Positions 16,407-24,768 of a stretch of 64,000 bases of DNA are shown piece after piece. The notes beneath the pieces are model-generated. The model was not told the origin of the DNA. It saw nothing but the letters and a program-made list of their open reading frames with translations, and did not search any database. Position numbers and translations under genes: made by a program. This DNA comes from Paraliobacillus sp. PM-2. GTDB taxonomy: Bacteria > Bacillota > Bacilli > Bacillales > Amphibacillaceae. Each line of letters opens with the position of its first letter. Within the stretch, counting starts at the first letter, position 1. The stretch is from contig NZ_CTEI01000002.1 of the NCBI RefSeq assembly GCF_001368815.1, positions 1-64,000 on the forward strand, given 5' to 3'.

Positions 16407-17564
16407 ATGCAATTTTATAAAAAAATACTCTTTTCACTTATGTTGTTAGTCCCAATTATTCTTTCTTTGGGACTAACAACATATGGGGCTGATTATCCTT
16501 ATAATGTTCCTAGTGATGTAAAAAACAATTGGAATAATATATACGCTAAAAAAACCTATTCTGAAACGTCTGGAAAAAAAATCGTTTATGATGTGTATAA
16601 AGATAAATATGTAAATGGCGGTTTTGAAATTGTTAATTTAGACTTAGGAAAAGGTACGCAACCATACGTGAAGTTTCATGGTTGGTCTGTTTTAATGGGA
16701 TATACGCACCACACATCTACTAATCATAATACTTATATAGTTGCTAAAAAAGTTACAGGTGATAGAGATATAGGAAAAACTTTTATTTATAACACCGAAG
16801 AAGGAAACAGAGATGCAACGGAAGATTTAGAATACAATAATCAAGGTGATGGCATATACAACAAATGTCCGAGTGGAGAATATAACAAAAAAGGATCGGA
16901 TTGTAACTTTGAGTATGAAGATGTCAATTGGGCTTCCTATTTACCAATCAATGAACTGTTTCCTGATCAAAGTGAACAAGCATCATACAAATTATATATA
17001 GTAAAAGAAGTGGGAAATAGAATCGTTTATACTCCTTTGATATTGCCTTTTTCATTTAATAATAAAAGTCATAAAGGTGGAGAATTTTCTTTATCAAGTG
17101 GTCTTAATACAAATAATTTAACTATGATCACTCAAAATGTATTAAGAAGAAGTTATCCAAGAGAATCAGCAACATCTGTAATAAATGATTTAGGTACAGA
17201 TCGTTACTTTGATGTAGGAATATCTTATGAAGCAGTCAATTATGAAGAAAGTGATACAGCTGTTTGGTATGGTGTTAAAAGTCCTGAAGATAGTTATAAG
17301 ACAAAGTGGGGACAAACAGCATATTGGGAATTTGGTGGTAACCAAGCAACTATTAAATTTATACCTGATAGTAAACCTCCAATACATAAACAAACAGACA
17401 TAAGTAATGAACGGTATAGAAATATAAATGATTTTTGGGTCCAACCGAATGATTTGTTAAAAGTATCATTAAGAGGATATGATGAAGAATCGTTTATAGA
17501 TCGTGTTTATCTAAATCTACGAGGATCAGGGAAAGATCCTCGTGTTAGGTATAATAGGTCATAA
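16407..17564 (+). CDS. exported protein of unknown function, possibly truncated
   Basis: 385 aa with a signal peptide (about residues 1-26, ending TTYGA) and no later membrane segment. The mature part is rich in Tyr, Asn and Trp and contains a Cys pair near 158 and 168. I do not recognise the family; it resembles N-terminal parts of long surface proteins. The end (VYLNLRGSGKDPRVRYNRS) stops inside what could be a beta-rich domain, and the stop coincides with a terminator stem, so a longer ancestor may have been cut short. ATG 16407 is chosen because AGGTG at 16393-16397 is well spaced; GTG 16395 and TTG 16398 are in frame upstream. A perfect 17-bp hairpin lies inside the signal-peptide codons. 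It is probably co-transcribed with the stalk protein. Confidence 0.6.
   Translation: MQFYKKILFSLMLLVPIILSLGLTTYGADYPYNVPSDVKNNWNNIYAKKTYSETSGKKIVYDVYKDKYVNGGFEIVNLDLGKGTQPYVKFHGWSVLMGYTHHTSTNHNTYIVAKKVTGDRDIGKTFIYNTEEGNRDATEDLEYNNQGDGIYNKCPSGEYNKKGSDCNFEYEDVNWASYLPINELFPDQSEQASYKLYIVKEVGNRIVYTPLILPFSFNNKSHKGGEFSLSSGLNTNNLTMITQNVLRRSYPRESATSVINDLGTDRYFDVGISYEAVNYEESDTAVWYGVKSPEDSYKTKWGQTAYWEFGGNQATIKFIPDSKPPIHKQTDISNERYRNINDFWVQPNDLLKVSLRGYDEESFIDRVYLNLRGSGKDPRVRYNRS
16439..16483 (+). repeat. perfect 17-bp inverted repeat inside a signal-peptide coding region
   Basis: Arms 16439-16455 and 16467-16483 are exact reverse complements separated by 11 bases (core TTAGTCCCAA / TTGGGACTAA). In mRNA this would be a very stable hairpin about 30 nt after the start codon. 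There is no T-run after it. Confidence 0.85.
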
Positions 17565-17590
17565 GTAGCGCAAAACTAACACGAGTTTTT
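17539..17590 (+). terminator. terminator overlapping the end of the exported-protein gene
   Basis: CTCGTGTTAG (17539-17548, inside the coding region) pairs with CTAACACGAG (17576-17585), followed by TTTTT. The loop is 27 bases. Confidence 0.65.
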
Positions 17591-17609
17591 GCACCTCTTA
17601 ATGGATTTT

Positions 17610-17777
17610 TCACAGGTTATCCGTATTTATTCTTGGATATTCCTTATCAAGCATTGATGTAGCTCTTGCGTTTTTAGCCTGTCTATCGTTTTGTAAATCG
17701 TTCTTTATTTCCTTAAAAGCTACCTCTGCATCTTCAGTGTTCAAGTGATCTGTTTTGTTTACATGCTTATCATTCAT
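17610..17777 (-). CDS. small hydrophilic protein
   Basis: 55 aa, charged and soluble, rich in Asn, Asp and Lys (begins MNDKHVNKTDH). The start is set by AGGAGGTG before ATG 17777; the frame is open ten codons further upstream but without an SD. No domain is recognised. It stands alone between two convergent or divergent units. Similar small polar proteins are common in sporulating Bacillaceae, but I cannot assign a role. Confidence 0.65.
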   Translation of the reverse strand: MNDKHVNKTDHLNTEDAEVAFKEIKNDLQNDRQAKNARATSMLDKEYPRINTDNL

Positions 17778-17935
17778 GTTCACACCTCCTATGAATAATA
17801 TGTACAAGTTGGATTAAAAAATGAATACTGGCGACTATAAAACAATAGTAGCTAGCCTTTTATTGTATTTTTGCTTTTGATTACTTTATAATAATAACGA
17901 ATAGTAAAGTAGTCGGAAAAAGGGGAAATTGTGTT

Positions 17936-19072
17936 TTGAAAATACTTATTATTACAGAAACATTTTTACCATCCATTGATGGGGTTGTTACACGCTTAAC
18001 AGCAGCCATTAAACATTTACGACAACTAAATCATGAGGTCGTAGTTGTTGCTCCTGATTTAGGAGAAGTATCGTTAGAGGGGGTAACGGTGGAGAAGGTG
18101 AAAGCAAGAAAGTTAATTTTTTATCGTTATCGTCCATTTGCTTTACCGCAAAGAAAAGTAAAAGAGCTACTATTAAAACATAATCCAGATCTTGTGCATG
18201 TAGTCAATCCAGCACTTCTTGGAGCTACTGGTGTATATTATGCAAAAAAACTCGGTTATCCTTTAATTGCTTCTTATCATACACATGCACCTAAATACTT
18301 GGATTATTATCCATGGTATAAGCCATTCAAACCACTTCTTTGGAGTTATTTCCGAAAATTGCATAACATGGCGTCGATTAACTTATGTACATCCAAAGCA
18401 GTTCAAGAAGAATTGATTGAGAAGGATTTTAATAATGTACACTTATGGAAACGTGGTGTAGATATTCAAAAGTTCCACCCGGATCATGCAACAGAAGAAA
18501 TGAGACTCAAGTTGTCAAACGGTAACCCGATTAAAAAATTGTTGTTGTTTGTGGGGAGATTAGCAGCTGAAAAAGAAATACATAAACTAAAACCACTATT
18601 AGAAAAAAGAAAAGATGTACAATTAGCAATTGTTGGCGATGGGCCAGCGCGAGAACACTTGGAAGAGGTTTTTCAAGGAACAAACACTTTTTTCACGGGA
18701 TTTCTACAAGGTGAAGAACTAGCAGAAGCATTTGCGTCAAGTGATGCGTTAATATTTCCATCGGTTACAGAGACACTAGGATTAGTCATTCTAGAAGCAA
18801 TGGCAGCAGGTTTGCCAGTTATTGCAGCTAAGAGTGGTCCGACAATGGAACAAGTAACGGATGAACAGACTGGATTATTGTTTGAAAACGAAAATACAGA
18901 GAGTTTAACTCAAGCATTAGAAAAATTAGATAATCAAGAACTTTACAATGAATTATCCCAAAATGCGCGTTTAGAGGCAGAAAAATTCAGTTGGACAGAA
19001 CCATCACAACAGTTAGTAGAATTTTATAACGAATTAATGCAATTAAAATATAATCATAAATTAGTACAATAA
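17936..19072 (+). CDS. GT4-family glycosyltransferase
   Basis: 378 aa with the two-Rossmann GT-B fold of family GT4. The N-terminal domain begins with ITETFLPSIDGVVTRL, the glycine-rich acceptor loop, and the C-terminal domain has VGRLAAEKE and the nucleotide-sugar motif FPSVTETLGLVILEAMA (E-x7-E). It resembles the MgtA/SQD2 type that adds mannose or another hexose to a lipid acceptor at the cytosolic membrane face. Donor and acceptor are not predictable. The start is TTG 17936, with AAAAGGGGAAA at about 17918-17928 as SD. Monocistronic as far as can be seen. Confidence 0.88.
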   Translation: MKILIITETFLPSIDGVVTRLTAAIKHLRQLNHEVVVVAPDLGEVSLEGVTVEKVKARKLIFYRYRPFALPQRKVKELLLKHNPDLVHVVNPALLGATGVYYAKKLGYPLIASYHTHAPKYLDYYPWYKPFKPLLWSYFRKLHNMASINLCTSKAVQEELIEKDFNNVHLWKRGVDIQKFHPDHATEEMRLKLSNGNPIKKLLLFVGRLAAEKEIHKLKPLLEKRKDVQLAIVGDGPAREHLEEVFQGTNTFFTGFLQGEELAEAFASSDALIFPSVTETLGLVILEAMAAGLPVIAAKSGPTMEQVTDEQTGLLFENENTESLTQALEKLDNQELYNELSQNARLEAEKFSWTEPSQQLVEFYNELMQLKYNHKLVQ

Positions 19073-19158
19073 ATTGCATTAGCTAAGAGATACCATGTTT
19101 ACATCGACATATAAATTGGTTATTCTATGGCTAATTCACAACAAAGAGGAGGAATAAT

Positions 19159-19668
19159 TTGACTAAACACAAGTTGTTTGTCTTTGTGTTATTTTTATTT
19201 CTGGCGGGTTGCTCGAATCAAGATGAAGTTTTATCCAATGGAGAATTTTTAATAGAAAATGTATCTGTTGATCAACTAATACCTAGTAGTAAATTAGAAC
19301 CTGGAGTAAGATATTTTATTGTGATGCCTTTTAAGTGGTCAGGAAGTCAACCTGCAGAGATTCAATCAATTGATATTATAGAAAATGGAAAGCGAATCAC
19401 AGAAAATTCTGGTATAGCTTATACATTTTATATTGGCGATCCCATGAAGAAAACAGGAGTTTATAAGCGAAAGGATATTGGAGAAAAAAAATCTATTAAA
19501 GGATTTACAATTAATGACGCTAATACACTTATTTTAGAATTATCTTTATTAAATATTGAGTCAAACGATAATCGATCAATCCATATCAAATACCTACAAA
19601 ACGGAGAAAAGAAAGAACAAATTTTACAATCCAGTCTACTTGAGAACTTAAGTACTAGTAATAATTAA
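19159..19668 (+). CDS. lipoprotein of unknown function
   Basis: 169 aa. A lipoprotein signal peptide with lipobox LAGC gives Cys18 as the lipidated residue, so it should be anchored to the outer face of the cytoplasmic membrane. The rest is predicted to be mainly beta strands, with no recognised domain. The TTG start at 19159 is supported by AGAGGAGG (19145-19152). A terminator follows. Confidence 0.75.
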   Translation: MTKHKLFVFVLFLFLAGCSNQDEVLSNGEFLIENVSVDQLIPSSKLEPGVRYFIVMPFKWSGSQPAEIQSIDIIENGKRITENSGIAYTFYIGDPMKKTGVYKRKDIGEKKSIKGFTINDANTLILELSLLNIESNDNRSIHIKYLQNGEKKEQILQSSLLENLSTSNN

Positions 19669-19683
19669 AGCAGTTATATTTTC

Positions 19684-19735
19684 ATTCTGTCTCACTATCA
19701 AGAGTAAACTTAGATTTGAGACAGAATTTATATTT
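19684..19735 (+). terminator. Rho-independent terminator
   Basis: ATTCTGTCTCA (19684-19694) pairs perfectly with TGAGACAGAAT (19717-19727), followed by a T-rich tract. It ends the lipoprotein gene. The remainder up to 19899 holds only weak AAGACC/GGTCTT complementarity. Confidence 0.65.
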
Positions 19736-19741
19736 TTACTT

Positions 19742-19773
<32 letters not shown>

Positions 19774-19899
19774 GAAGAAAAACTGAAAAAGACCAATAAC
19801 TCCAGGTCCTTGGTTTAGATAATAAACCTTATCATTCCCTTTTGGTCAGCGTTTTTATAGGTCTTCTTCTTTTATTACATTCTTCTGCTAAGCCAACCG

Positions 19900-20196
19900 T
19901 TAGTTAAATTTCATAGAACTTTTATAATAAGAAATAATACTGACAGTGATTGTTAAAAGAGCGGTTCCGCCTATAATATATACTCCATCCCAATATTGAG
20001 AACTCCCAGTTAATACCCATACTTGATAAGGGATAATTATAAGTGCTGAAATTACTAACACGCCCCATAACATCGAAATTACATTTTGTTTAGCCTCTTT
20101 TAAAGTAGAGATCCCTTTAGCATATTTAATCATAGAAATCTTTCTCAAGGCGATTAACAAAAGAAAAATAGCAGCAATAAGTAATAAATAATTCAT
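19900..20196 (-). CDS. small integral membrane protein
   Basis: 98 aa with three hydrophobic segments at about residues 2-18, 44-64 and 70-90, and a basic loop between the first two. No family recognised. GGGGGAA lies eight bases before the ATG. It is one of a series of single small - strand genes in this region. Confidence 0.65.
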   Translation of the reverse strand: MNYLLLIAAIFLLLIALRKISMIKYAKGISTLKEAKQNVISMLWGVLVISALIIIPYQVWVLTGSSQYWDGVYIIGGTALLTITVSIISYYKSSMKFN

Positions 20197-20352
20197 TTAA
20201 TATTCCCCCTTGTAGTTACAAATCTTACTTAAATGGAAGTCCTTCTTTATTCAATAAACCTGCTCATTACTTGAACAAAGGGCGTGCTACTTATTCAGCA
20301 AGCGCTGCTTTCCTGTTAGTACAATAAATTTTGTTTATAAAAAATATGCGTA

Positions 20353-20820
20353 TTATTTCCACCAATAATTTGATCGTTTTCTTTCTAAAGTTATAACTTC
20401 CTTCTCAAACTCTTCTTTATATTGATAAATACGACTTGATAAACTTTTCATGTTTTTTATGGCTGAACGATCAATCTCTTCTTGACTAATTAGCTGCATA
20501 TACGCCAAACCCAAGTTATCAATTTTTTGTATTTTCCTTAAATCATCAATTTTAAGTGTAAATATATTAGTAATATAAATATCATACACATTTGCATATG
20601 ACTCTACATAGCATGACCATTCTTCATTAGTTATATCACCATTATAATAGGATTCAACCGTATCATTGATAAGTGCCATCTGATTATGTAAGGATTGAGT
20701 AACCCTATTTTTGTTTTTTGCTATTAATAGATGTTGTTCATCATTCTTCTCAATCCCAAAAAGGACAATAATAAACAGAGTAAACATTATACCTATAAGC
20801 AAAAAATCTTTTTTCTTCAA
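20353..20820 (-). CDS. membrane-anchored helical protein of unknown function
   Basis: 155 aa. One N-terminal hydrophobic segment (about residues 5-23) acts as anchor or uncleaved signal, followed by a long charged helical domain. No Cys lipobox. GGAGATG lies upstream of the ATG. No domain recognised, so I make no functional call. Confidence 0.6.
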   Translation of the reverse strand: MKKKDFLLIGIMFTLFIIVLFGIEKNDEQHLLIAKNKNRVTQSLHNQMALINDTVESYYNGDITNEEWSCYVESYANVYDIYITNIFTLKIDDLRKIQKIDNLGLAYMQLISQEEIDRSAIKNMKSLSSRIYQYKEEFEKEVITLERKRSNYWWK

Positions 20821-20908
20821 GACATCTCCTCCCCAAAAAACTCTATCTTACTCTTAACCTATACAACTAGTTAGCCAATCAATGACGCAGATAAGAGTAT
20901 ACAATATT

Positions 20909-21100
20909 TTACAATGCTCCTACTCCTATTATGGCTATACTCCACATTATTAGTGTAAAGGATAAAGTTAGCCAAAACGTGTTTAATCCAGTATCTTCAT
21001 CAACTTTTATCTTTTTCAATATGGAAACTAAATTCAAACAAAATATTGTGCATAGAAATGGTAATAAGAATACCCCTGTGTTAGCAGCAATTGCAAACAT
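20909..21100 (-). CDS. small two-helix membrane protein
   Basis: 63 aa with two hydrophobic segments (about residues 3-28 and 42-62) around a charged loop KKIKVDED. AAGGAGG is correctly placed before the ATG. Function unknown. Confidence 0.6.
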   Translation of the reverse strand: MFAIAANTGVFLLPFLCTIFCLNLVSILKKIKVDEDTGLNTFWLTLSFTLIMWSIAIIGVGAL

Positions 21101-21254
21101 ATTAATTATTCCTCCTTAAGATCTTTGCTGCACTACGCTATCCATTTGAACAGCAAGCAATGGAATCACCGACATAAAGAACGCCTTGTTTAACTGTTTA
21201 ACTATCGCACCCAATTATGTTGAATAAAAGTGCTTAAACATTTTCAGAATTCCA

Positions 21255-21785
21255 CTATTCTTTTAACAAACCATAAATAACCCTATCTTGATATTCGCCA
21301 TTTAAAAATTCATAATTTCGAATAATACCTTCTTCTTTTAGACCTAATCGTTCAGGTATTGCCCTGCTTTTCATATTATTAGTTGCAACATTTATTTCTA
21401 TCTTTTTTAAGTCCAAGTCATTAAACGCGTGTTCTATAAAGTATTTTACTGATTTTGTTGCCAAACCTTTACCTTTATAGTTATCGCCTAACCAATAACC
21501 TATTTCGGTTCTTCTTGCACTCCAATCTATATATAAAAAGCCAATAGAACCAGCAAGTTTTCCATTATGCCATATACCAGCCCAATAACCGTTATTTTGT
21601 GATAACCTTTTTAAAGATTTTTCAATGAAAGTAACTGAATCCTCAATCTTGTTGGTTTTCTTAGGAAAAAAAAGCCACTTCCCTATACTTTCGCGACTTT
21701 CATCAATTACTTGATATAATTCCTTTGCGTGCCTTGGTTCTAAAATTGCAATGTAATTCTCTGAATCAATCATCGCTTTATACAC
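21255..21785 (-). CDS. GNAT acetyltransferase, RimL/YdaF type
   Basis: 176 aa, the full length of the RimJ/RimL branch of the GNAT superfamily, which transfers acetyl from acetyl-CoA to protein N-termini or small amines. The acetyl-CoA binding loop appears as LGDNYKGKGLATKSV (about 93-107), and TNNMKSRAIPERLGLKEEG matches the conserved C-terminal helix and strand. The start is GTG 21785, preceded by a strong AGGGGGTT. It closely resembles Bacillus YdaF. Substrate unknown. Confidence 0.88.
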   Translation of the reverse strand: MYKAMIDSENYIAILEPRHAKELYQVIDESRESIGKWLFFPKKTNKIEDSVTFIEKSLKRLSQNNGYWAGIWHNGKLAGSIGFLYIDWSARRTEIGYWLGDNYKGKGLATKSVKYFIEHAFNDLDLKKIEINVATNNMKSRAIPERLGLKEEGIIRNYEFLNGEYQDRVIYGLLKE

Positions 21786-21851
21786 TTTTAACCCCCTAAT
21801 ATATCTTTAATTCAGCAGTCATAGCATTCGCACTCCGTTTGTTTAACAAAA

Positions 21852-22034
21852 TTATTTCTTTAGAAATTTTCCTGCTACAAAGACCCATCCAAAGGCAGAA
21901 GCAGATGAGATAACTAATGCTCGAACTATTCCATCCCCCTCTAGGTTAGAAGGTTTGAAAATTAATCCAAAAATCATTATTAGAATAAAGAATACTACAA
22001 AATATATAAAATACCTTCCTAGTGTTCGGCTCAA
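21852..22034 (-). CDS. small membrane protein, TTG start
   Basis: 60 aa with two hydrophobic segments (about residues 7-25 and 37-55). An ATG exists at 22100, but it would overlap the preceding gene. GAGGAGGGG lies seven bases before the TTG at 22034, which I take as the start. It follows the 105-aa membrane protein by 46 bases and is probably co-transcribed with it. Confidence 0.6.
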   Translation of the reverse strand: MSRTLGRYFIYFVVFFILIMIFGLIFKPSNLEGDGIVRALVISSASAFGWVFVAGKFLKK

Positions 22035-22080
22035 GTTATATCCCCTCCTCTTGCTTAAAAGCCATAATAGAAATTTTCTA

Positions 22081-22398
22081 TCATCGTAATATATAGTCAC
22101 CTGAGTATTTTTTATTTAAGTAAACTATTATCCCCAAACAAGCAAATGCCAGAACAATGTATGTCAAAATAAAAATCCAGTGCTCTGGATTATACCAGTG
22201 TTCAATTTGTCCCATTATTGCGATAAAAATACCAAGAAAGATATGAGTTTTTCCAACTCTTTTCAGATAGCTTGGCAAATTCTCTTTAGAAATACGCTGT
22301 ATAGTGTCTTCCGAAAGAAACAAATTGGGTTTTCTTGCGAAGTGTTCTACTATACCTTTTACTACAAAATAAATTCCTAAAAATAATTGGGCAAACAT
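22081..22398 (-). CDS. membrane protein of unknown function
   Basis: 105 aa with hydrophobic segments near the N-terminus (about residues 3-17) and at about 50-64 and 72-92, and a charged cytosolic loop between. A strong SD, GGGGGGAGAAGG, precedes the ATG. No recognised family. Confidence 0.65.
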   Translation of the reverse strand: MFAQLFLGIYFVVKGIVEHFARKPNLFLSEDTIQRISKENLPSYLKRVGKTHIFLGIFIAIMGQIEHWYNPEHWIFILTYIVLAFACLGIIVYLNKKYSGDYILR

Positions 22399-22703
22399 TT
22401 CCTTCTCCCCCCAAATACTTTAACATCTTAAACTAAAATGCCCGTTAGTTGAAGATCAACATTTCACAAACTAACAGTTCTTCACACCAAAATTTTACCA
22501 TAAATTAGAGGTTTATTGTTCTTATTCTTTAGGAATATGGAAATAATTTCTCTATGACATTTAAAATACTATTTATATGTCAAAAAAGACAAAAATCGGA
22601 AAAACCAAAAGCCAAATTGTGGTTTTTGGAAACTGTTAGAAATATTTACTTTATTTTTTAATAAAAACTCCACAAGCAAACAATAGATTGGCTTCACATG
22701 AGG
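22399..22703. other. intergenic region
   Basis: It contains a TGCCCGTTAG motif shared with other gaps of this region, a GTTAGTT/AACTAAC inverted repeat (22445-22477) and an AAAAACCA/TGGTTTTT terminator-like hairpin near 22602-22627. The promoter of the small toxin should lie at its end, but no clear -35/-10 pair is visible. Confidence 0.4.
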
Positions 22704-22756
22704 GGTGGCGCACCAAGCAACCTTCTTTGGATACTTCCAAGAAGGGAGGTGTCGCC
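22704..22756 (+). promoter_or_regulatory. leader hairpin that occludes the toxin SD
   Basis: CCTTCTTTGGA (22721-22731) pairs with TCCAAGAAGG (22736-22745) with one bulge. An outer helix can form between GGCGCACC and GGTGTCGCC, enclosing the SD GGGAGGTG. This is typical of type I toxin mRNAs whose translation needs processing or refolding. Confidence 0.6.
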
Positions 22757-22757
22757 T

Positions 22758-22844
22758 ATGGACATAGCAAACGTTTTAACGCTGATGATTTCATTCGGCA
22801 TGTTGATTACGTTTATCATGTCCGATAAAAACCAAAAAAAGTAA
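22758..22844 (+). CDS. type I toxin peptide, holin-like (TxpA/Hol_Tox type)
   Basis: 28 aa: a short N-terminus, one hydrophobic helix (LTLMISFGMLITFIM) and a polar basic tail ending KNQKK. This matches the pattern of the putative holin-like toxins found throughout Firmicutes, which insert into the membrane. GGGAGGTG precedes the ATG but is locked in a hairpin. The 3' end of the message runs to a terminator at about 22957 and overlaps an antisense RNA on the other strand, as in txpA/RatA and bsrE/SR5. I rely on size, composition and this arrangement, since short peptides give little sequence signal. Confidence 0.7.
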   Translation: MDIANVLTLMISFGMLITFIMSDKNQKK

Positions 22845-22984
22845 CCCCTCGTGTGCTTGACAGGCTTTTGAGGGATTACTTCTCTTGATTGCGCCTAGCC
22901 CCTCTTGTCGGGGTTCGGTCTATTGTAACCGTAGGCGTTGCACCGTCTACGGTTTTTATATTGTATGTTCTTCTATATATAGTA
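22834..22984 (-). ncRNA. antisense antitoxin RNA
   Basis: On the - strand a promoter (TGTACA at 23013-23018, 16-base spacer, TATACT at 22991-22996) should start an RNA near 22984. It contains a CCCCG/CGGGG-type hairpin and ends in GTAATCCCTC/GAGGGGTTAC followed by seven T. The RNA would be about 150 nt and complementary to the last codons and the whole 3' region of the toxin mRNA. Confidence 0.65.
22927..22957 (+). terminator. terminator of the toxin mRNA
   Basis: ACCGTAG (22928-22934) pairs with CTACGGT (22947-22953), followed by a T-run. It also lies within the antisense RNA. Confidence 0.7.
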
Positions 22985-23132
22985 TAATATAGTATACCAT
23001 GTTTTTATCATTTGTACACGTGAATGATATTCTACGGTGAAAAATTGGTCGACTAATGAATGAAATGGGCCTTGTCTCAAACTACACAGTCAACAGTATA
23101 AACCTCCTCCTTCCACCCTGTAATTCCAATTC

Positions 23133-23708
23133 TTATGAAGTAACTTTTTTTGTAAGTTTAGGGTTAATTAAATCAGCCTGAATTAACCTTTTTCTAACTG
23201 TAATTCCGATCCAACTAGCTAAATATGCCTTGATCAATCCAACTACGATAAACGGATAAATCCCTGATATTAGCGCCTGATTCCAAGTTAAATCTAATAC
23301 TATTTTTAAATGAATAGCCCCAAAAGTAAGTGTAATAATCATTCCAACAATGTTGGCCACCATTGCCATCTTCATATTAAATTTTGTTTTTTCTAGTATA
23401 TAGCCTGTTACAAACGCTGCCGCAATAAAACCGAATATGTACCCCCCGGTTGGACCAACTAAGATTTGCACTCCACCTGTAAATCCTGCAAAAACCGGTA
23501 ACCCCACTGCTCCTAATAAGACATAACAAACCATTGCAATCGCACTATATCTGCTACCAATAATCGTTGCTGCTAACCCTACCGCTAATGTTTGTCCACT
23601 AATAGGAATAAGTGGAAGCGGAATTTCAATTTGTGCCAATACCGCTGTTACAGCCGCAAAAATAGCACATAAAATAATTGCTCTAAGTTTTGATTTACTC
23701 GTATTCAT
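23133..23708 (-). CDS. bioY: biotin transporter BioY
   Basis: 191 aa, the full length of BioY, the substrate-binding membrane component (S unit) of the biotin ECF transporter. Six hydrophobic segments are visible. The family signatures IPISGQTLAVGLAATIIG near the N-terminus and the Gly-rich GPTGGYIFGF in the middle are present. No ECF ATPase genes are adjacent, so it would use a shared energy module or work alone. A BirA-type operator lies 27-57 bases upstream, so repression by biotin is likely. GGGGGAC precedes the ATG. Confidence 0.93.
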   Translation of the reverse strand: MNTSKSKLRAIILCAIFAAVTAVLAQIEIPLPLIPISGQTLAVGLAATIIGSRYSAIAMVCYVLLGAVGLPVFAGFTGGVQILVGPTGGYIFGFIAAAFVTGYILEKTKFNMKMAMVANIVGMIITLTFGAIHLKIVLDLTWNQALISGIYPFIVVGLIKAYLASWIGITVRKRLIQADLINPKLTKKVTS

Positions 23709-23734
23709 AAGATCGTCCCCCTAAATGCTTCGTA

Positions 23735-23765
23735 TTGTTAACTATATATATTATTAGGTTAACGA
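23735..23765 (-). promoter_or_regulatory. BirA-type biotin operator
   Basis: TTGTTAAC, a 15-base AT-rich spacer and GTTAACGA form a dyad with one mismatch, resembling the spaced BirA operators of Firmicutes biotin genes. It lies directly upstream of bioY. Confidence 0.65.
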
Positions 23766-23891
23766 TGGTAGTTTAACATATTTGTTTTTACAAAGATAGT
23801 ATTTTCTAAAAAAATACATAAAGCCTTTTTATACGCCTGGAATCTATTGTAGCTAGCATTTACCTATGAGTCTTTCCAAAGACATAAAGAA

Positions 23892-23918
23892 AAAGCCTTA
23901 CCAATTTGGTAGAGCTTT
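23892..23918 (-). terminator. terminator downstream of the DUF5412-like gene
   Basis: AAAGC/GCTTT and TACCA/TGGTA form one interrupted stem; on the - strand it is followed by TTTTTC. Confidence 0.6.
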
Positions 23919-23965
23919 AACGTTTAACTAACTTAAATTCAAGATGTTACTTATAAAAAATTTTA

Positions 23966-24472
23966 TTAATAATGTAATTCTCTTTGCGAAGGTAGCGTTT
24001 TGTAATTCTTATCATGTCTATAGTCATATTTATCTTCAAAGACATTTAATTCTTCTCTACCAATACGAACCTCTTTTTCATTTAACCAAATAACTTTCGG
24101 ATCATAATCATACCAATTAAAATAGATTGTATCTTCTTCACCGGTTTCGTTATTAAACAATGATGCTTTAGCATTGAGACCGTAGAAACCATCAAAATGA
24201 TAAGTTCTTATACTATATTTATCATCAGGGCCTTCAATAGAGTCATTTAATATGCCTTGAGGTAAATAGTTTAAATTGTAATAGTGATTGTAAAATAAAA
24301 TAATAAAAATGAAGCAAGAAGCACCAAAAATAATAATGGTTTTCCTTGGAAATATTTTTTTCTTCTTTAGAAAAAAAAGAATTAATATTACTGTAGATAT
24401 TAAGCTGATTACTAATATCAAACCACTAGTAAAAAATAACATAAGGTGTAAAGTATATAATAATTTGCTCAT
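23966..24472 (-). CDS. membrane protein, DUF5412-like
   Basis: 168 aa with two N-terminal membrane segments (about residues 12-34 and 43-62) and an extracytoplasmic domain containing YSIRTYHFDG, KASLFNN and NEKEVRIG; it ends with the segment FEDKYDYRHDK. The layout resembles DUF5412 proteins of Bacillus, which have no known function. An AAGGAG-like SD precedes the ATG. A terminator follows. Confidence 0.6.
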   Translation of the reverse strand: MSKLLYTLHLMLFFTSGLILVISLISTVILILFFLKKKKIFPRKTIIIFGASCFIFIILFYNHYYNLNYLPQGILNDSIEGPDDKYSIRTYHFDGFYGLNAKASLFNNETGEEDTIYFNWYDYDPKVIWLNEKEVRIGREELNVFEDKYDYRHDKNYKTLPSQRELHY

Positions 24473-24547
24473 GTAAGTATCTCCTTTTTAGTTTTTAATA
24501 GATTTAACAGAGTTAAGAGTCCTTAAGCTTTTTAAATCAAGATAATT

Positions 24548-24768
24548 TTAATCATAAATCATTGCATCATCATATTTTTCATTACTGTTACCTTGTAATT
24601 GTTTTATAAGGTAACGAATTAAAGTAATTAAATAACAAAGCAATAATATGATGACCGTTCCAATTGCTAATACGGTAGGTTCTAGTGGATTTCCACCATC
24701 AAGTTGAAAGAAATTGCTTAAAACTATTGATCCACTATCGCTCTCCGTTACTTTAAGTAGATTACATA
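24548..24768 (-). pseudogene. small membrane protein gene lacking a start
   Basis: On the - strand this frame encodes a convincing small membrane protein: a polar N-terminus (QLDGGNPLEP), one hydrophobic helix (about AIGTVIILLLCYLITLI) and a polar tail ending DDAMIYD. No ATG, GTG or TTG occurs between the upstream stop and the helix. It is either a 5'-damaged gene or one that uses a rare start. Confidence 0.4.

Noticed and set aside
16439-16483. Terminal inverted repeats of a mini-transposon
   Set aside because: The arms are only 11 bases apart and the frame reads through them into a normal signal peptide.
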